A stretch of 64,000 nt of DNA from positions 371,611 through 435,610 of the forward strand of contig JACEFZ010005130.1 in assembly GCA_014155875.1 (NCBI GenBank). The letters are read 5' to 3'. Made by a program: the position numbers and the translations under genes. Shown piece by piece: positions 1 through 12,510 of the stretch. The stretch's first letter is position 1; the number at the start of each line of letters is the position of its first letter. This stretch comes from Cepaea nemoralis. Its lineage: Eukaryota; Mollusca; Gastropoda; Stylommatophora; Helicidae. The notes under the pieces were generated by a model that saw nothing but the letters and a program-made list of their open reading frames with translations, made no database searches and had not been told where the DNA came from.

Positions 1-1661
1 GTGAGAAACGAAGATAGTGGTTAGATATGAGATGTACCAAAAGATCGACACCATGGTCGATATGGAAAGTAATGATGTTAATCTAAGTAGGCAGTAAGGA
101 ACACTGCTCTGCTACAAGTTACCCACAGTAACCTAGTATTACATAACAAAGATTTTATATTCAATAATTTATGATCGATTGAAACTGCTCAAAAGTGTTA
201 CATGATGGTGAGCAATCTGCTAAACATATGAAGTTCCGTACAGTGATCAGACATTCGTCATGAATGAAATTTTTATCATGATTGTCATTGGACTGATGTA
301 TACAGGATGGAGTATGCTACCGAGTCGCAGTTATAGTATACTCTATTGTAAAGACATTTGTTGATACCGTGAACAGTACAGAAATTTTTGGCTTGTCGAT
401 CCAGAACGCCAAAGCATTTTAGCCATTTACATTTGTAGGACATTTGTACGTTCAATATCGCTACTTGCCGACACTAGTTCATGGCTGAATTATCGGCACA
501 CTAACTGACTTAGTGAATATTATGACATTTATACGCATACTTCGTCATATGTCAGGATGGATAGCGCATACTCCACAGACACCCTCCTCTACCATTATTG
601 ACAAGGAAGATGTCACGTTACTTGGACATTGCATATATTTGAACAGATTTACAGCTGGACTTACGTCAACACTCTGACGCCAGGACATACCAACACGGTC
701 ACTCGGATTGAGAACAGTACTACACTATCGTTTTCCCATCGTGACACACAGCCTGGTCACTCATTGGACTTTACTTACCGGAAGTCGAATCACGTCATTC
801 AACTTTATTTACTTCACTGTGGGCATCATTCACTGAAGTACCTACAGCGCACATTCAGCCTAAAGTATCAATACTAAGGCTGAAATAAACTCAACTTTCG
901 TCGATACACCACAGCCGACTACGTGTTCTTATGAGTCGGTGACGGACCGCGTTGGTCCAGGGTGCGAGTACAAGTTAATTGTACTATCGTCTCAAGACAG
1001 GAGCAACAATCATTACACAGCTTCTCACATATTTTCATTCAACCAGGATACCACTGATCGATTGCCGATTACGGATCAGTATATTTTGGAACTTAACACG
1101 TAATTGAGAGTCTCAAATTATATCATTTCTCGAGCGATTCAAGTATTACTCTACTTTCGGGAGATGCACTAAAGGCCAGTAGCAATTGTATTGTTGATGT
1201 ATTATAGCATTGATCCTAGTAATAAGGCACTATTTATCAAAAAGATTTTTGCGGGTGGTTGGTGTCATGTCAAGTCTAAGTGAATCACGTGAAAGTCTTA
1301 TTGTTATTGTTCTTTTCGGAAATATGTTCTCACGTCACTCGTCAATCGTCTTTTGTGATTGTTGATTGTCTAGTGTCATATATATTATTTATATTAAGCA
1401 TATTTTTCATATTATTTCTGTGGATTTACATATATTTCGTTCATTATAAGGGTATCGTAAATTCTTTTGTAGTAGTTCAACTTTACACTGCAGGTTTAAT
1501 TGAGTTGATATTTGGTCAACTTTGATACTACGATACTTACTATCTGAGTTGATAGTTACTTCGTTCCTGAAAGAACATTATCGCAATTTTGTCGATTCTT
1601 TTCTTTCTTTTTCCTACCTCGCTATTTTATTTCAGCTAGATAGCTATACAGGTAGGGCGAG
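1..1661 (+). other. Presumed LTR/leader zone of Gmr1-like element 1 (unresolved)
   Basis: No coding region here resembles a known protein; the short frames at 629-877 and 1280-1525 are unsupported. The stretch lies directly upstream of a retrotransposon gag, so by position it should hold the 5' LTR and untranslated leader. A possible poly(A) signal (GAAATAAACT) sits near 881. I could not find a matching 3' LTR downstream of the gag, so LTR ends and a primer-binding site cannot be placed. This is inference from position only. Confidence 0.3.
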
Positions 1662-4146
1662 ATGTCTACACTTCAAGAACTCATAGACTTGGGTGAGAAG
1701 ACTGGTTTGACTGGTGCTGAACTTAGGAATTGGGCAAAACAGGAGTTCAGTGAACAACAAAATCGCGAGAAAGAGGAACGACAGGAACAACAAAAACGCG
1801 AGAAAGAGGAACGACAAGAACAACAAAAACGTGAGAAGCAGGAACGACAGGAACAACTAGCAGCAGAAAAAGAAGCCAAACAACTTCAGATGGCTCTTGA
1901 GAGAGAACTGAAGGAAAAAGAGATGGCTATCAAACAAAATGAAATAGCTTTGGAACGCGAACGAATGGAAGCTAGAGAAAAAGAATTAACTTTGGAACGC
2001 GAAAGGATTACAGCGGAAAAGGAGAAGTTAATTATGGAAATGCAATTGAAAGAGAAGCAAATAGCCGCAGAGGCAGAATTGAAGGCGAAGCAGATAGCCG
2101 CAGAGGCAGAACTTAAGGAGAAACAATTGGCTTTTGATAAAGAGCGACTTGCAACTGAGACACTCTGGAAGGACAAGGAGGTTGAAGGAAACTTGAAGGT
2201 CAAGGCACTTGAGATGGAACATGAAGCTGAGATTGAGCGAGAGAAAAATACTTGCAAAACAAAACGATCCAGTGAAGAAGTACCAAGGTTTATTTCGGAA
2301 TTTCCAACAAGGTGATTCGGTTAGTTCTTGGTTAACTAATTTCGAAGTGCTCGTAAAGTACTACAAGGTACCGGAGAAGGACATACCAATTCTATTTCAC
2401 CGTCACCTCGCGTTAGAGCCGTTAAAAGTGATAGAGTTAATTCCTGAGGATTTGCGTACAAACTACAAATATATGCGCGATCGTGTGCTTTCACATTTTT
2501 CGTTGGACGAATCGGGTTAACGTACTAAATTTAAGACACTTACCCCGAAATCGAACAAAACGTTTCTTGATTTCGCTTCTGAAATGTCGTCAAGCTTTGA
2601 CAAATGGTGTAAGGCTGCTGATATTGGGTCTGACTATGAGAAAGTCAGAGATTTAATTATCAGAGATAGACTTCTATCTGCGATACCAGAACCTATGTCT
2701 GTATTCTTAATGGAGAATAAATGTAGGAATCTTAGTGAGATGGAAGCTAAAGGTGAGTCTTATTTTAATGCACATAGAGACGTATTTGCCAACTGTGCTC
2801 AACCTGAACTGGTAATAGGAGCAAGTGCCAAATTCCAGAGAGGCAATGGTAAGTTTAGAAAGTTTAGTAGCAATAGCAATAGAAATAGTCCTTACAATAG
2901 AGAGGGAGACAGACCAAGGAAGGGTCACTTCACCAGATGCCAATACTGTAAGTTGTCTCATGGTAACTCAGACATGTGTGACCGTCACGCAGGCTATACA
3001 GCTTACTTAAAAGACATTACTGCTAAGAAGAGAAGTAAGTATGACTCATTCAAGAGAAGCATAAAATGTTTCTCGTGTCGGGCGTACGGACATACTAGCA
3101 GGTCTTGTCCAATGAGAAATTCCTGGAAAGAAGCGAGTACCGCATATGTGTTGTCTAGTTGTAGTAGCGATTCAGATGATCTAGAGGACACACACGCAGC
3201 CATTATAGAGTCATACAATAACAAAACAGGTAAAGAAGGTCATAATAGTGATGATGAACCTACATCAGCCAACAAGAGACATATTCACGAAGCGAATGCA
3301 GCATACACTCGTCAAGGTACTCTGACGATACACCAAGCGTCGGTTAATGGTTTACCAACAACCTGTTTTAGAGACACAGGGTCTGATATTACAGGTGTTA
3401 ATCACAAACTCATAAAAGAAAGTGATTATACAGGTAAAAGTATTGAGTGCAGAACATTTGGGGGTACAATAGAAATGTACAAAACCGCATGGGTCAGCAT
3501 AAAATGCCCATACTATAAAGGTAGAGTGTGCGCAGCAGTACTACCAAACCCATGTGCTGGGTTGATAATTGGTAACATCGCTGATGTCAAAGATTACGCT
3601 CAAACTATAGAACGCAAACCTGATGTGATACTCACAACAACACAAACCCACGTATCACAAGAAGAAGGAATTACACATTCATTAAAAGTTCAACCGACTG
3701 TTAATAATAACAGTGTGGCATACAAAAAGAGAACAAAAGTTAAACACAATAGTTACAAACAACAGACGAAATGGGATATTGTAACCATATTTATTACAAA
3801 CATTCTGATCTGGCTTAAATTAACCTTATCTCAGGTTACATCCATAGTCACGAACACATCCTCACAAACTAAGGCATATATTGATGATATTACGAATAAA
3901 AATACAGTCATTCAATCAGTCAAGAAAATGTGCACACAAGCCAATAATAACAAACAAAATTACAATAAACAAAATGCATTGATTAATGCATACTGTATTT
4001 ACTTGGCTTTTGTCTGCTATAAATTAATCAAACATACTCTATTGTCAATATATATACAAGTGAAAACTATGACAATGTTCAAGTCAACAAAGTTGAAAAC
4101 TACAATATTAACATTCATACAGTACAAAAACACCATAAGTATGTAA
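1662..4146 (+). pseudogene. Gag-protease of a Gmr1-like LTR retrotransposon, broken, without pol
   Basis: Three frames make one gag-protease. Frame 1662-2315 starts at an ATG whose N-terminus (GLTGAELRNW) matches the minus-strand gag at 28.5 kb, followed by a Glu/Lys/Arg/Gln-rich coiled coil. Near 2250 the reading frame shifts. The capsid homology then runs through 2209-2520, is interrupted by a TAA at 2518-2520 where the relative has Tyr, and continues in the same frame from 2584. The capsid C-terminal part (around DLIIRDRLLSAIPEP) has SCAN-like character. Two zinc-binding motifs follow: CQYCKLSH...C and a classic CX2CX4HX4C knuckle (CFSCRAYGHTSRSC). A retropepsin-type aspartic protease has the DTG triad in FRDTGSDITG and a later GLIIGN strand. 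After the protease the frame runs into about 180 low-complexity Asn/Lys/Thr-rich residues with no integrase or reverse transcriptase. Family assignment rests on similarity to the 22-30 kb element. Confidence 0.8.
1757..1860 (+). repeat. 33-bp in-frame tandem repeat in the gag coiled coil
   Basis: About three units of 33 bp encode an 11-residue repeat of the type EKEERQEQQKR. The units stay in frame and extend the coiled coil, so unit number could vary without breaking the protein. Confidence 0.8.
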
Positions 4147-4210
4147 GAAAGAAAAGAGGAAAGAAGAAAGAAGACTGAAAAAAATAAAGAAAGAAAAATA
4201 AAATGGGATG
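4147..4210 (+). other. Purine-rich tract, candidate polypurine tract
   Basis: About 60 nt, almost all A and G, immediately after the protease frame stops. In LTR retrotransposons a purine tract primes plus-strand DNA just before the 3' LTR. Its place right after protease, with no pol between, suggests either a pol-deleted element or simple A-rich DNA. No LTR start could be confirmed after it. Confidence 0.35.
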
Positions 4211-4404
4211 AATGCGAATTAACTTCATATTAACACATAGTACATTACAGACACATTTACAGTCTTATTACTTAGAATTCCAAATTTCTTGGATCTAAAT
4301 CTATACTTGTTCAAAGTGTTCACACTATCTCATAGCTCTACACTTAATAGTGTAGTGAAATATTTCGGTTATCTATTCTCCAGATAATTTTTCTTAACTA
4401 TATC

Positions 4405-5975
4405 TTATTATCATCATCATTGGCACCTTGCCGTCTTGACAGACGATAGTTTGTGCTTTAAAAAGGCATAATAACTTTTAACTATGGCGGTAGCGAGTGT
4501 GACTGATAAGGCCAATTTGCGCTGTAAATGTCCGTTCACAGTGGGTGCATGTGAACACGTGGTCATTTCCACCATCATGCACCATCTTACGTCTCAAACG
4601 CTTGATGTGTGACTTTTCTGCAATGATTTTCTCCTTTGACTTTATTCCATTTCTGATATTTGCCCTCCATGCAACACGTTCAGCGGCGACTTGCTCCCAA
4701 TGTGCATTATCAATGCCTGTATCAATCATGTCCCGCTTACACACATCTTTGTATCGTAGTAGAGGCCGACCCTGAGATCTCTTACCCATCTGTAATTCAC
4801 CAAAAAAGATATCCTTTGGTATTCTACCATCATCCATCCTCCTAAGATGTCCTATCCATCTAAGTCTACGAAGACTGAGCATGGAATAAACTGTCACACA
4901 ACCTGATCTTTCCAATACTTCAGTATTTGTGATTTTGTCTTGCCACTTAATACCAAGAATTCTTCGCAGACACCGCATATGAAAGCTGTTTAAGTTGTTC
5001 TCTTGGTGTGAGTAAGTTGTCCAGGTTTCACTGCCATAGAGAAGAGTACTAAGGACACAGGCTTGATAGACAAGGACTTTTGTTTTGGCAGTAAGCTTCC
5101 TGTTCTCCCAGACTCTTTTTCTTAACCTGTTCATTGTTGTTGCTGCCTTACCAATCCGGATGTTGATTTCCTGATCTAGGGATAATTTGCTATTTACCAC
5201 TGATCCTAGATATGTAAAATGGTCTACTATCTCTAGTTCGGCGTCGTCAATAAAGATTGATGGTACCCCATGTGCACCTTGTGACATAATCTGTGTCTTC
5301 TTTTTGCTAATTGTTAAACCAAATTCAGAACAAGCATTGGAGAATGCAGATAGTAGACATTGCAATTCTTCCTCAGAGTGGGTCGTAACTGCAGCATCAT
5401 CTGCAAAAAGCAACTCTCTGATCAGTACCCTCCTAATTTTGGTCTTAGCCTTCAATCTCTGAGCATTGTAGAGGCCGCCATCTGAGCGTGAGTGAATGTA
5501 TATACCACCATCCTGATCATGAAATGCATATTTCAGTAGAAGTGAAAAGTATATTCCAAAGAGGGTGGGAGCTAGTACACAACCTTGCTTAACTCCACTC
5601 TTGATTTCAAATTCTTCAGAAGTTGCACCATCAAACTTGATTATACCCTTCATGCCTGTGTGGAACGATTCCACAATGGACAGAAGAGTTGGTGGGCAGC
5701 CAATCTTCTTTAGTGCCTTGAACAGACCCTCACGACTGACCAAATCAAATGCCTTTGTGAGGTCGATGAAGGCAATAAAAACAGTGGTTGATTCTGTTCA
5801 CGGCATTTTTCTTGCATTTGTCGCAATGAGAATATCATATCAGTGGTAGACCGGTTCTGTCGAAAGCCACACTGTGATTCGGGGTAGACTTGATCTCCTA
5901 GGACTTGAAGTCTGCGCAGAACAATTCTGGCAAATACTTTTCCAACAATACACAGAAGTGAGATACCCCTATATC
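4405..5975 (-). mobile_element. 5'-truncated RTE-like LINE
   Basis: A minus-strand non-LTR retrotransposon with a continuous C-terminal frame (4478-5743) and an upstream part in another frame up to about 5975, where fingers-domain homology is still readable (CGFRQNRSTTDMIF). The 3' end lies near 4405-4425 with a short ATC-type repeat, the kind of tail used by RTE-like elements. A diverged piece of the same family lies at 62165-62590. The 5' third, with endonuclease, is missing. Confidence 0.8.
4478..5743 (-). CDS. LINE reverse transcriptase, C-terminal 421 residues with terminal C2H2-like finger
   Basis: The protein would copy LINE RNA at a nicked target. Visible motifs in order: palm motif KQGCVLAPTLFGIYF near residue 50, catalytic FADDA near 115, thumb motif FTYLGSVVNS near 175, then the connection typical of this LINE group (YGSETW near 240; LRRLRWIGHLRRM). 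The C-terminus ends in a zinc-finger-like CTHCERTF...HTRYRH. The frame starts inside the palm; the first Met is only where the open frame begins, because a frameshift between about 5745 and 5830 separates it from upstream homology. A truncated relic, not a host gene. Confidence 0.85.
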   Translation of the reverse strand: MVSREGLFKALKKIGCPPTLLSIVESFHTGMKGIIKFDGATSEEFEIKSGVKQGCVLAPTLFGIYFSLLLKYAFHDQDGGIYIHSRSDGGLYNAQRLKAKTKIRRVLIRELLFADDAAVTTHSEEELQCLLSAFSNACSEFGLTISKKKTQIMSQGAHGVPSIFIDDAELEIVDHFTYLGSVVNSKLSLDQEINIRIGKAATTMNRLRKRVWENRKLTAKTKVLVYQACVLSTLLYGSETWTTYSHQENNLNSFHMRCLRRILGIKWQDKITNTEVLERSGCVTVYSMLSLRRLRWIGHLRRMDDGRIPKDIFFGELQMGKRSQGRPLLRYKDVCKRDMIDTGIDNAHWEQVAAERVAWRANIRNGIKSKEKIIAEKSHIKRLRRKMVHDGGNDHVFTCTHCERTFTAQIGLISHTRYRHS

Positions 5976-7619
5976 TTATTAGAGAACTTAATAAATTATA
6001 TGGTTTATTTATTCTTGTTGAATCAGAATATTATATTATATTGCTGATTTATGTTCGTAGAAGTCTTGAATAGTTGAAATGTATCATTCTTCACAACTCT
6101 ATGTCTGCAAGATTTTAACCAGTCAATCATATTATATGAGACATTCTCAGTCGATTATAGTTGAATAGAAAGGCAGATCTTTGTTATAAGTTAATTAGTT
6201 ATATGTTAATGTTCTGTTCTTTCATAAGTTATTAAGAAATTTGATAAAGATGTATTCAGATAGCGCCGAATTGAGGGAGAAATGCTATAAGAATCAACTA
6301 AATATTAATAGATTATTATTGCAAATAGAATTTAGTCAATTAGGTACATATGTTACCGATGTTTCATTGACAGTGTGAGTGAAGGGAATACTCGGATTAA
6401 TGGAAATGAGAACTACACAAGAGACGCGTGCTTGGAACATTTATTGTGCATTCATTGGCCAAGCCAAGTATTTTCTTTTGTATTGTCACACTAACTTTGA
6501 ACAGTATACGATTGTGCTAATAATAATTATTCATTAGTTGATTGTTGAATTCAAATAATTAGAATTATTAATAAGTAATTGTAAATTAGTATAGTACTGG
6601 TATTAGTATAAATAGTTAATTTTATAATAGTAATTATTTACTTGCATTAACAATGTTGTGATATTAATTAATATTATATTAGATAGATTAAGCTGCGATT
6701 CAACCGTACAGGAAGAGCCAAAGAATAATAGATACAATCAAACGTTGTTCTCGAAGTATCCACAGGAAAAGGTTCTCAGGGCGGAAAACGTATTAGCATA
6801 CCCAACCCATGGAGATAAATTTCAGGAAAAGAAATAGATGTATGGTATGAAACAAGGACAACAAGGATCAACTACAACAAAAATGGTTACTTGGAAAACC
6901 TCATTATTACCCTCGTCCTAAACTCATGGTAAAACCTAGAGTTAGGACACACTTGTCTATTATGACAAGGTAGGGACTAATATGTTTATTAGTTGGTCTG
7001 ATTGCCCATGATCAGCCACACGACGTCCAACGGAGGGTTTGGACAGGTGGGCGTGCCCGTTATGTAGCTTTATTTTTTTTTTTGAGGGTAGATAAGGGGG
7101 TAAAACCAAGTGCTATTCAGTTGTAGTTAAAAAATTGTTGTGATAGTTGTACAGATATACAGATATAAAGGGAAAAAATTATAAATAATTTTTTATCTGG
7201 GAGGGGGCATTATGCCACATAACGGCACACGCGCCACCAAATATAAAGAAGAGACCTTACTGGATTTTCCCAGACAGTCACAAAACTGGACGACAAATAT
7301 GAGAAACCAAGGGAATAAAAACAACGTCATTGGACGGCAACGGGAGACGCTGTGAATTCGTGGATTCGAAAGGATGTGTTTATAAAAGGCTCCGTGTGAA
7401 GGTGACACCTGGAGGCGGTGATTTCGTGATGAGGCAGCTGGAAGTCCGGAGAGGAATTTGTTGAAGACAACACAACGGTAGAAAGACCGGGTGTGGATAC
7501 CTAGACTTTTATTCAAGCGTTTGAACTGAGGATTTGGATGATTAGGCCTCAAGGGCAGCGAGCTGGACTCGGAGCTCGTAGGTAGATGTTATTTAAGTGA
7601 GCGCCGATCCTGCGTATAG
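5976..7619. other. AT-rich stretch with no recognised gene
   Basis: 5976-7190 is AT-rich with no long frame. 7193-7552 holds a 119-codon minus frame with no recognisable motif, and a T run sits near 7071-7082. I see no repeat in it that recurs elsewhere in the window. Confidence 0.5.
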
Positions 7620-8290
7620 GGATCAGCTCACGTTTCTACAAGAGTATATCCTTGTGTCCTGCGGCGGAATAAACGTCGTCTGAAAATCGTCTGCTCGACT
7701 TGAGTCTGCCATATGTTCATGATCCTGTTCACGTAAGGTAGAACATGTTTTGTTGTTCTGATCTGTTCTTGACGAGTTCGATTTGAAATGCTTTGAGTGT
7801 CCGGTTCCGTTGGATTTAGAGGACAGGCACTTCGAGACAATACCGACCACCTATTTGCCCATGTAATTAATGCATCTACAGATCTTTGTAGCAATCTATA
7901 CATGCTAATTGGTGCTCCATAGGACCAGGTCATTAGCGCACACTGACACTTTATTTCCACGTGGTAGTTCGGCAACACGGTCATTGATTAAGTTAAGGAA
8001 AAGTGTGGGGGACACCTTGACGTAGTATAACTTTCTTGCTCGCGAGTCCGTCTATCTGTACTCGAGATGTTCTGTTGTGCAGGTGTGCTTTCGCCCATTT
8101 GTACATTCATCCATTCACTTTATAGCTTGTTCATCGGACTTTCCTTCCAGACTTTGTCAAAGGCGTTCTTTCGATCTAGCCATGCTGTAAGCATCAGTTT
8201 CTGATCATGAATGCATCGTCAATTTCTTGAGATGGGTAGGTTGTCTGGTCTTCCGTAGAGTAACATGTATGTTTTCTTCATGGCAAGGTT
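7620..8290 (-). pseudogene. Fragment of a jockey-type LINE reverse transcriptase
   Basis: Read on the minus strand, the region gives pieces of a fingers-palm domain: a motif resembling AFDKVW near 8150, a GVP block near 8020, NLINDRVAELP near 7995, and a degenerate metal-binding block where the usual DD is changed (about 7935). The homology then passes to RYRLQRSVDALITW-like sequence. Reading frames change several times. Only the middle of the RT is represented. Confidence 0.6.
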
Positions 8291-8640
8291 GACAGGTTCT
8301 GGTCAATAGTCATGGTGAATACTGCTTTAGGTGTAAGTTATAATCTGTTTGTGTGAGGGCAAATGATGCATGACTATAGTGAAGGTAAAATTTGTCATAT
8401 TATAATTATTGGGACCACATCTCATACTGGCCAAGATTGTGGGGCACATGTGTAGTGCAGACTATCCACAGATTGGGTTCACCTCTGGCTAAGACTCCAA
8501 GGATTGCCTCTCTGCCTATATGAAGCTTGACTACCCGTATTGCATTTACTGCTGGTTCCTGCGCCTAGAAATAGAATAAATTAGGGCTTTTAACACAAGT
8601 CCCCGTGGAGTTGATGCTTCAGTAAAGAGTTTGGAGTACA
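8291..8640. other. Unannotated spacer between LINE fragments
   Basis: No frame, repeat or RNA signal recognised in this stretch between two oppositely oriented LINE remnants. Confidence 0.4.
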
Positions 8641-8679
8641 GTCTCTAAACCAGCCTCATTCCGACACAGGACTCAGGTG

Positions 8680-9315
8680 GCCCGAATGTCAATGCAGTGG
8701 GCTATATCAATCATGGTACACAGCCTGTGGTGCTACTGACAGATGCAAAATGAGTACTTCAGGTGATAGAGTCTGGGATACTACGGATACTATTATCTGA
8801 ACTAGACAGCCAGTGGAAGGTCACCATACAGTGGATACCATCTTGCCGTGGAGTACCTGGAAACGAGAGAGCTGGTCGATTTTCCTAAGGAAGGAGCAAT
8901 AGAAGAACAATTTGATGGGCCTATTACATATCGTTAAAAGTAAAGAATGGTGAAATCAATTAGAAAGCCACCAACACCAGCTCAAGATGATAGCCACTAT
9001 ATGGACAGACCAGAACAAATCATTATTCTGCGCCTCAGATCAGGACACAACAAATTACGCAAACCACGTGTAAACAAAATTCGAGATTGGCGAATCAGCC
9101 ATGTGCACATGTGACATGTGGATGGGCGCCACAAACAGCAGATCATGCTCCAAAACAGCCCAAACTACGACATATCTAGGCAAACCTTCTGGCCCGGAGA
9201 AACAACAGTGGGAGATTAACTATATAGACCAAGTAGTGAACTAATAGAGACAGTGAAGATTATACGAGGTGACATTGAACATATAGATACATTTTCAGCG
9301 AACGAAATAAGAACA
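8680..9315 (+). pseudogene. RNase H end of an I-group-like LINE, degenerate copy
   Basis: DNA here matches 17715-18310 along most of its length: the block encoding LLTDAK, the block for IQWIPSC.GVPGN, and the 3' segment ending in CGAACGAAATAAGAA. Stops and small indels break every frame. The element carried a ribonuclease H domain after its reverse transcriptase, as I, R1, Loa and related clades do. Confidence 0.65.
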
Positions 9316-9568
9316 AATGTAATGGGCGCAATGAGTAAGAGCTCACTGTATTTCATCATCAGGGCTATTCATCAGAAGAGATGACAAATATATGTCGTAA
9401 AATTATGCTTTTCCATCAATGAACTCCAAAATAGGGAATGTGAAGGGCGAAGGCCAAGGTGAACAAAGTTAGTGAGAAAGTAGTGGTTTTTGAGGCAACA
9501 TCTTTGGAAGTTTGTAAGGGAAATAATATTTGGAGCAGTATGTAAGGGGAAGTAATTTAAACCACACG
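9316..9568. other. Short unassigned segment
   Basis: No gene. It ends with GGAAGTAATTTAAACCAC at about 9547-9564, an 18-mer also found at 12228-12245 in the end of a SINE. Confidence 0.4.
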
Positions 9569-9855
9569 AAACTATCATTCTGAATGCTCTACGAGAAGTA
9601 AAAACTTTTACGAGAACCAAGTGATGACTGTGAATCTACAACCATGGTCAGACTGCGAGAACAGCAAATTAAAAGAGGGGTGGCCAAACAAGAACACTAC
9701 GCAGGAAGCCAAAGAAGACTGATAAACCAACACAGAACTGGTGTCGTTAGCCGCTACACGCTGCGGGATTTGCTGAGGAGGTGATCCGACACTTGTGGAC
9801 TGAATGGTTCGATGTGCAAAGAGGATAATCTATCGACTAATAACTAACTAACTAA
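9569..9855 (+). mobile_element. 3' end of the RNase-H LINE family seen complete at 54-57.4 kb
   Basis: From ATTCTGAATGCTC through GAATGGTTCGATGTGCAA the sequence matches 57128-57375 closely, with about 90% identity by eye. It encodes the last part of the ORF2 tail and the start of the 3' UTR. It ends in a CTAA repeat (AACTAACTAACTAA), likely the 3' tail. Confidence 0.75.
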
Positions 9856-10130
<275 letters not shown>

Positions 10131-10163
10131 AATATTCTGTTGTGATAATTTGGCCATGTCCAG

Positions 10164-10380
10164 CGTGTGCCGCGTGGTCTAGTGGTTACACACCCGCTTC
10201 ACACGCCAGTGATCCGGGGTTGCTTCCGGGTCAGGTCAAGGATATGCACTACTGACGAGCTCAAACTGATAGCGAAACTCGAGACTAGTACTTCCACAAT
10301 GACGTGGACAGGCCTTAGTGTCACGAGATCGCCATGAGTTAACCAGATAATAATACCGACGTTTGCTTGGCGTATATTTT
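10164..10380 (+). mobile_element. tRNA-Val-derived SINE-like element
   Basis: The head looks like tRNA-Val(CAC): A-box-like TGGTCTAGTGG at 10175-10185, an anticodon region with TTCACAC near 10198, and a B-box-like GGTTGCTTCC at 10218-10227 that departs from GGTTCGAATCC. The head is followed by about 150 bp of non-tRNA body. No intact tRNA fold or target duplication was confirmed, so a tRNA pseudogene is the alternative. Confidence 0.5.
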
Positions 10381-12044
10381 CTAGGCCACAACAGTCGTAC
10401 TAACAGAGTAAACACAGCTGCACGGGTTACATCGGGTCAGCCCATATACACATTTTGGTGGTGAGTGAGAAGGAAGGGATACAACGCGTTGGCAGTTCAT
10501 AACAGTTAAAATCACATATAATTGCCCGCTCAGGATATGGAATGGTTCCGTTTGTCATCTATAGTTCCGGACATCAGACGGAATGGAGGTTTTGAACTGT
10601 CACCACATGACAGAAAGTTGAGGGCTTGTTATTGAAAACAGTGGAACACCTGCCGGACATGAACAACGTCACGTGCACAATGTAAGCTTGTTTGGAAAAC
10701 CATGATTGGCAGCTTGGTATCGAAACTCTTTGTTGGAACTCGACAGTAACTCTCTAGATTGTTTTGGATGTCAAAACCAGTGATGACAAATCTAACATTG
10801 AGGGAGCCAGATGGGGGATGGATCCCTGACAGGGGATGATCTGCCAATGTGCCACCTGTGTGGGGGCATAAAGGATAACGTCACGTGGCCAACTTTGGTA
10901 GTTTGCCATATAAACCCGAGTTGGGACCAACTAGGGGGAACTTGAAAATGTGGATTTAGGCAGACATGCTTGTCACTGCTGCAGCAGTTAGAACATCTAA
11001 CGTGTGAAGGAGATATTTGATTTAGTTTACACGAGCCTGTATGGCTACCATTAGATGTAATTTAGTGTAAACTGCAGTGCTGTAAGGTTCCCTACCAGAT
11101 CCAAGGAAACTCAACAAGTTTTGGGAAAGAATCAAATCCCATTCGGAAGAACACCAGTGGAACAGTAAATAAAGTTGCGTACAGAACGTAACTAAAGCTA
11201 GAAGGAAGATGATTCACCAAAGAGGGGTGATGATTACTGATGCACCACACAGCATCAGACAGTAGTAACGAACTGAGAACATTAATTATAATAGTTACCT
11301 AGTGTGATATAATCTCGTGTAATAGAACACAAGACATGATACGTGAGGCTAGATAGACACGAGTGAGGATCAATCACATTAACAATTAACATTAATGACT
11401 GTGTACACACTACAAAGGACTTGTGCAGTTTTTTTTTAAGGAACGATAGGAACGGACATTGTGTAGGGTGCAACCGGTCCATGATTAACTGTTAATACCA
11501 CCGGTGTCTATTTCGGATGATCATGAAATTGGATTACCAGAGGTCTACAGAAGACAAAGCAGTATCCGGCAAGATGGTTTCGGCACTGGGTGAGATGTAC
11601 ATGTTCTGACGTAACGTGCTGTGGTCTATCCTTGCTGGGATTAGCTGACTGGGTTGTGGTCTGAGAGTCCGATTCTACACACTTTATAGAACACGTCACA
11701 CATTTTCTTCGCATACACGTCTCATACACGTTACACTTTTCTTTTAATAAATTAATCTTTATTAATTTCTAGAAGCAAGAGTTGTTGAGTATGTTGCGTT
11801 GGGAAGTATGAGAGGGGGCATAGTACGACAGTGAGAGAGTGATAGGAAAAGGTGTCCATAGGCTGATGGAGTGTGTTGGACGGAAGCTGGTGGATTCTCC
11901 AGAATATTGAGAAAAAAAAAATATTATAATGTGGGTGTCGACTCTCCTCACTCCAGGGACGACACTTTAAAGGAGGACACGACACTTAGGTTCATACCAG
12001 AATACGATCAGCGTTGCCAGTAGTGGGCTGTGCTCAATATTTAA
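10381..12044. other. No recognised gene
   Basis: Only short frames without motifs. Nothing here repeats elsewhere in the window that I could see. Confidence 0.4.
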
Positions 12045-12115
12045 ATAAATCACATTTCCTCTAAACATAATATTTGTCTACATAAACCCCATAAACTTGC
12101 ACTGCCTTTCGCCAA
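12045..12115 (+). repeat. Short R3 fragment
   Basis: The segment from TTTCCTCTAAACATAATAT through CCATAAACTTGCACTG matches 20491-20540 and 58089-58135. It marks a truncated piece of R3. Confidence 0.65.
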
Positions 12116-12219
12116 CTTCATCCCCTGCCACGGCCTCTGTCGCCTCCATACGTCTCCGTCGCCATGCGCCTCCCTCATGCCACGTGCCACGTGCCACGGC
12201 GCCGCACCTTATTAGGAAG

Positions 12220-12510
12220 GGATGTAGGAAGTAATTTAAACCACGCATTATTGGTGTCCCTTATTTTTTTTTTTTTGGGCATATCCTTTACAGGACATGG
12301 CTGGCAACACCAGCATCTTTCAGCTGTATGTTGATTTCTTGGCAAGATTACGCTCAATAGTTTGCCTTTGCTTTCTGAGCGGCCGGCTCACATACCCCGT
12401 AAGTTACCGAGGCGATTCGAACCACTGCTGATTCTCACCGTCATCACGTTACCTACGAGAGTATACGAGATTACGGAGAAAAGTCGCTAACCTCTAAGCC
12501 AGGAAGCCGG
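12220..12510 (-). mobile_element. tRNA-derived SINE with 12-bp target duplication
   Basis: Flanked by perfect direct repeats CTTATTAGGAAG at 12208-12219 and 12511-12522. On the minus strand the element starts with GCCGGCTTCC, has an A-box-like TGGCTTAGAGG (12501-12491) and a strong B box GTGGTTCGAATCGCC (12423-12409). The spacing between boxes is longer than in a tRNA, as if the head carried an insertion. An A-run (12263-12276 as T) lies near the 3' end, followed by about 40 bp containing GTGGTTTAAATTACTTCC. Pol III transcription and LINE-assisted insertion are inferred. Confidence 0.65.

Noticed and set aside
7193..7552. 119-residue minus-strand gene
   Set aside because: No recognisable domain, no repeat partner and no initiation or exon context to support it.
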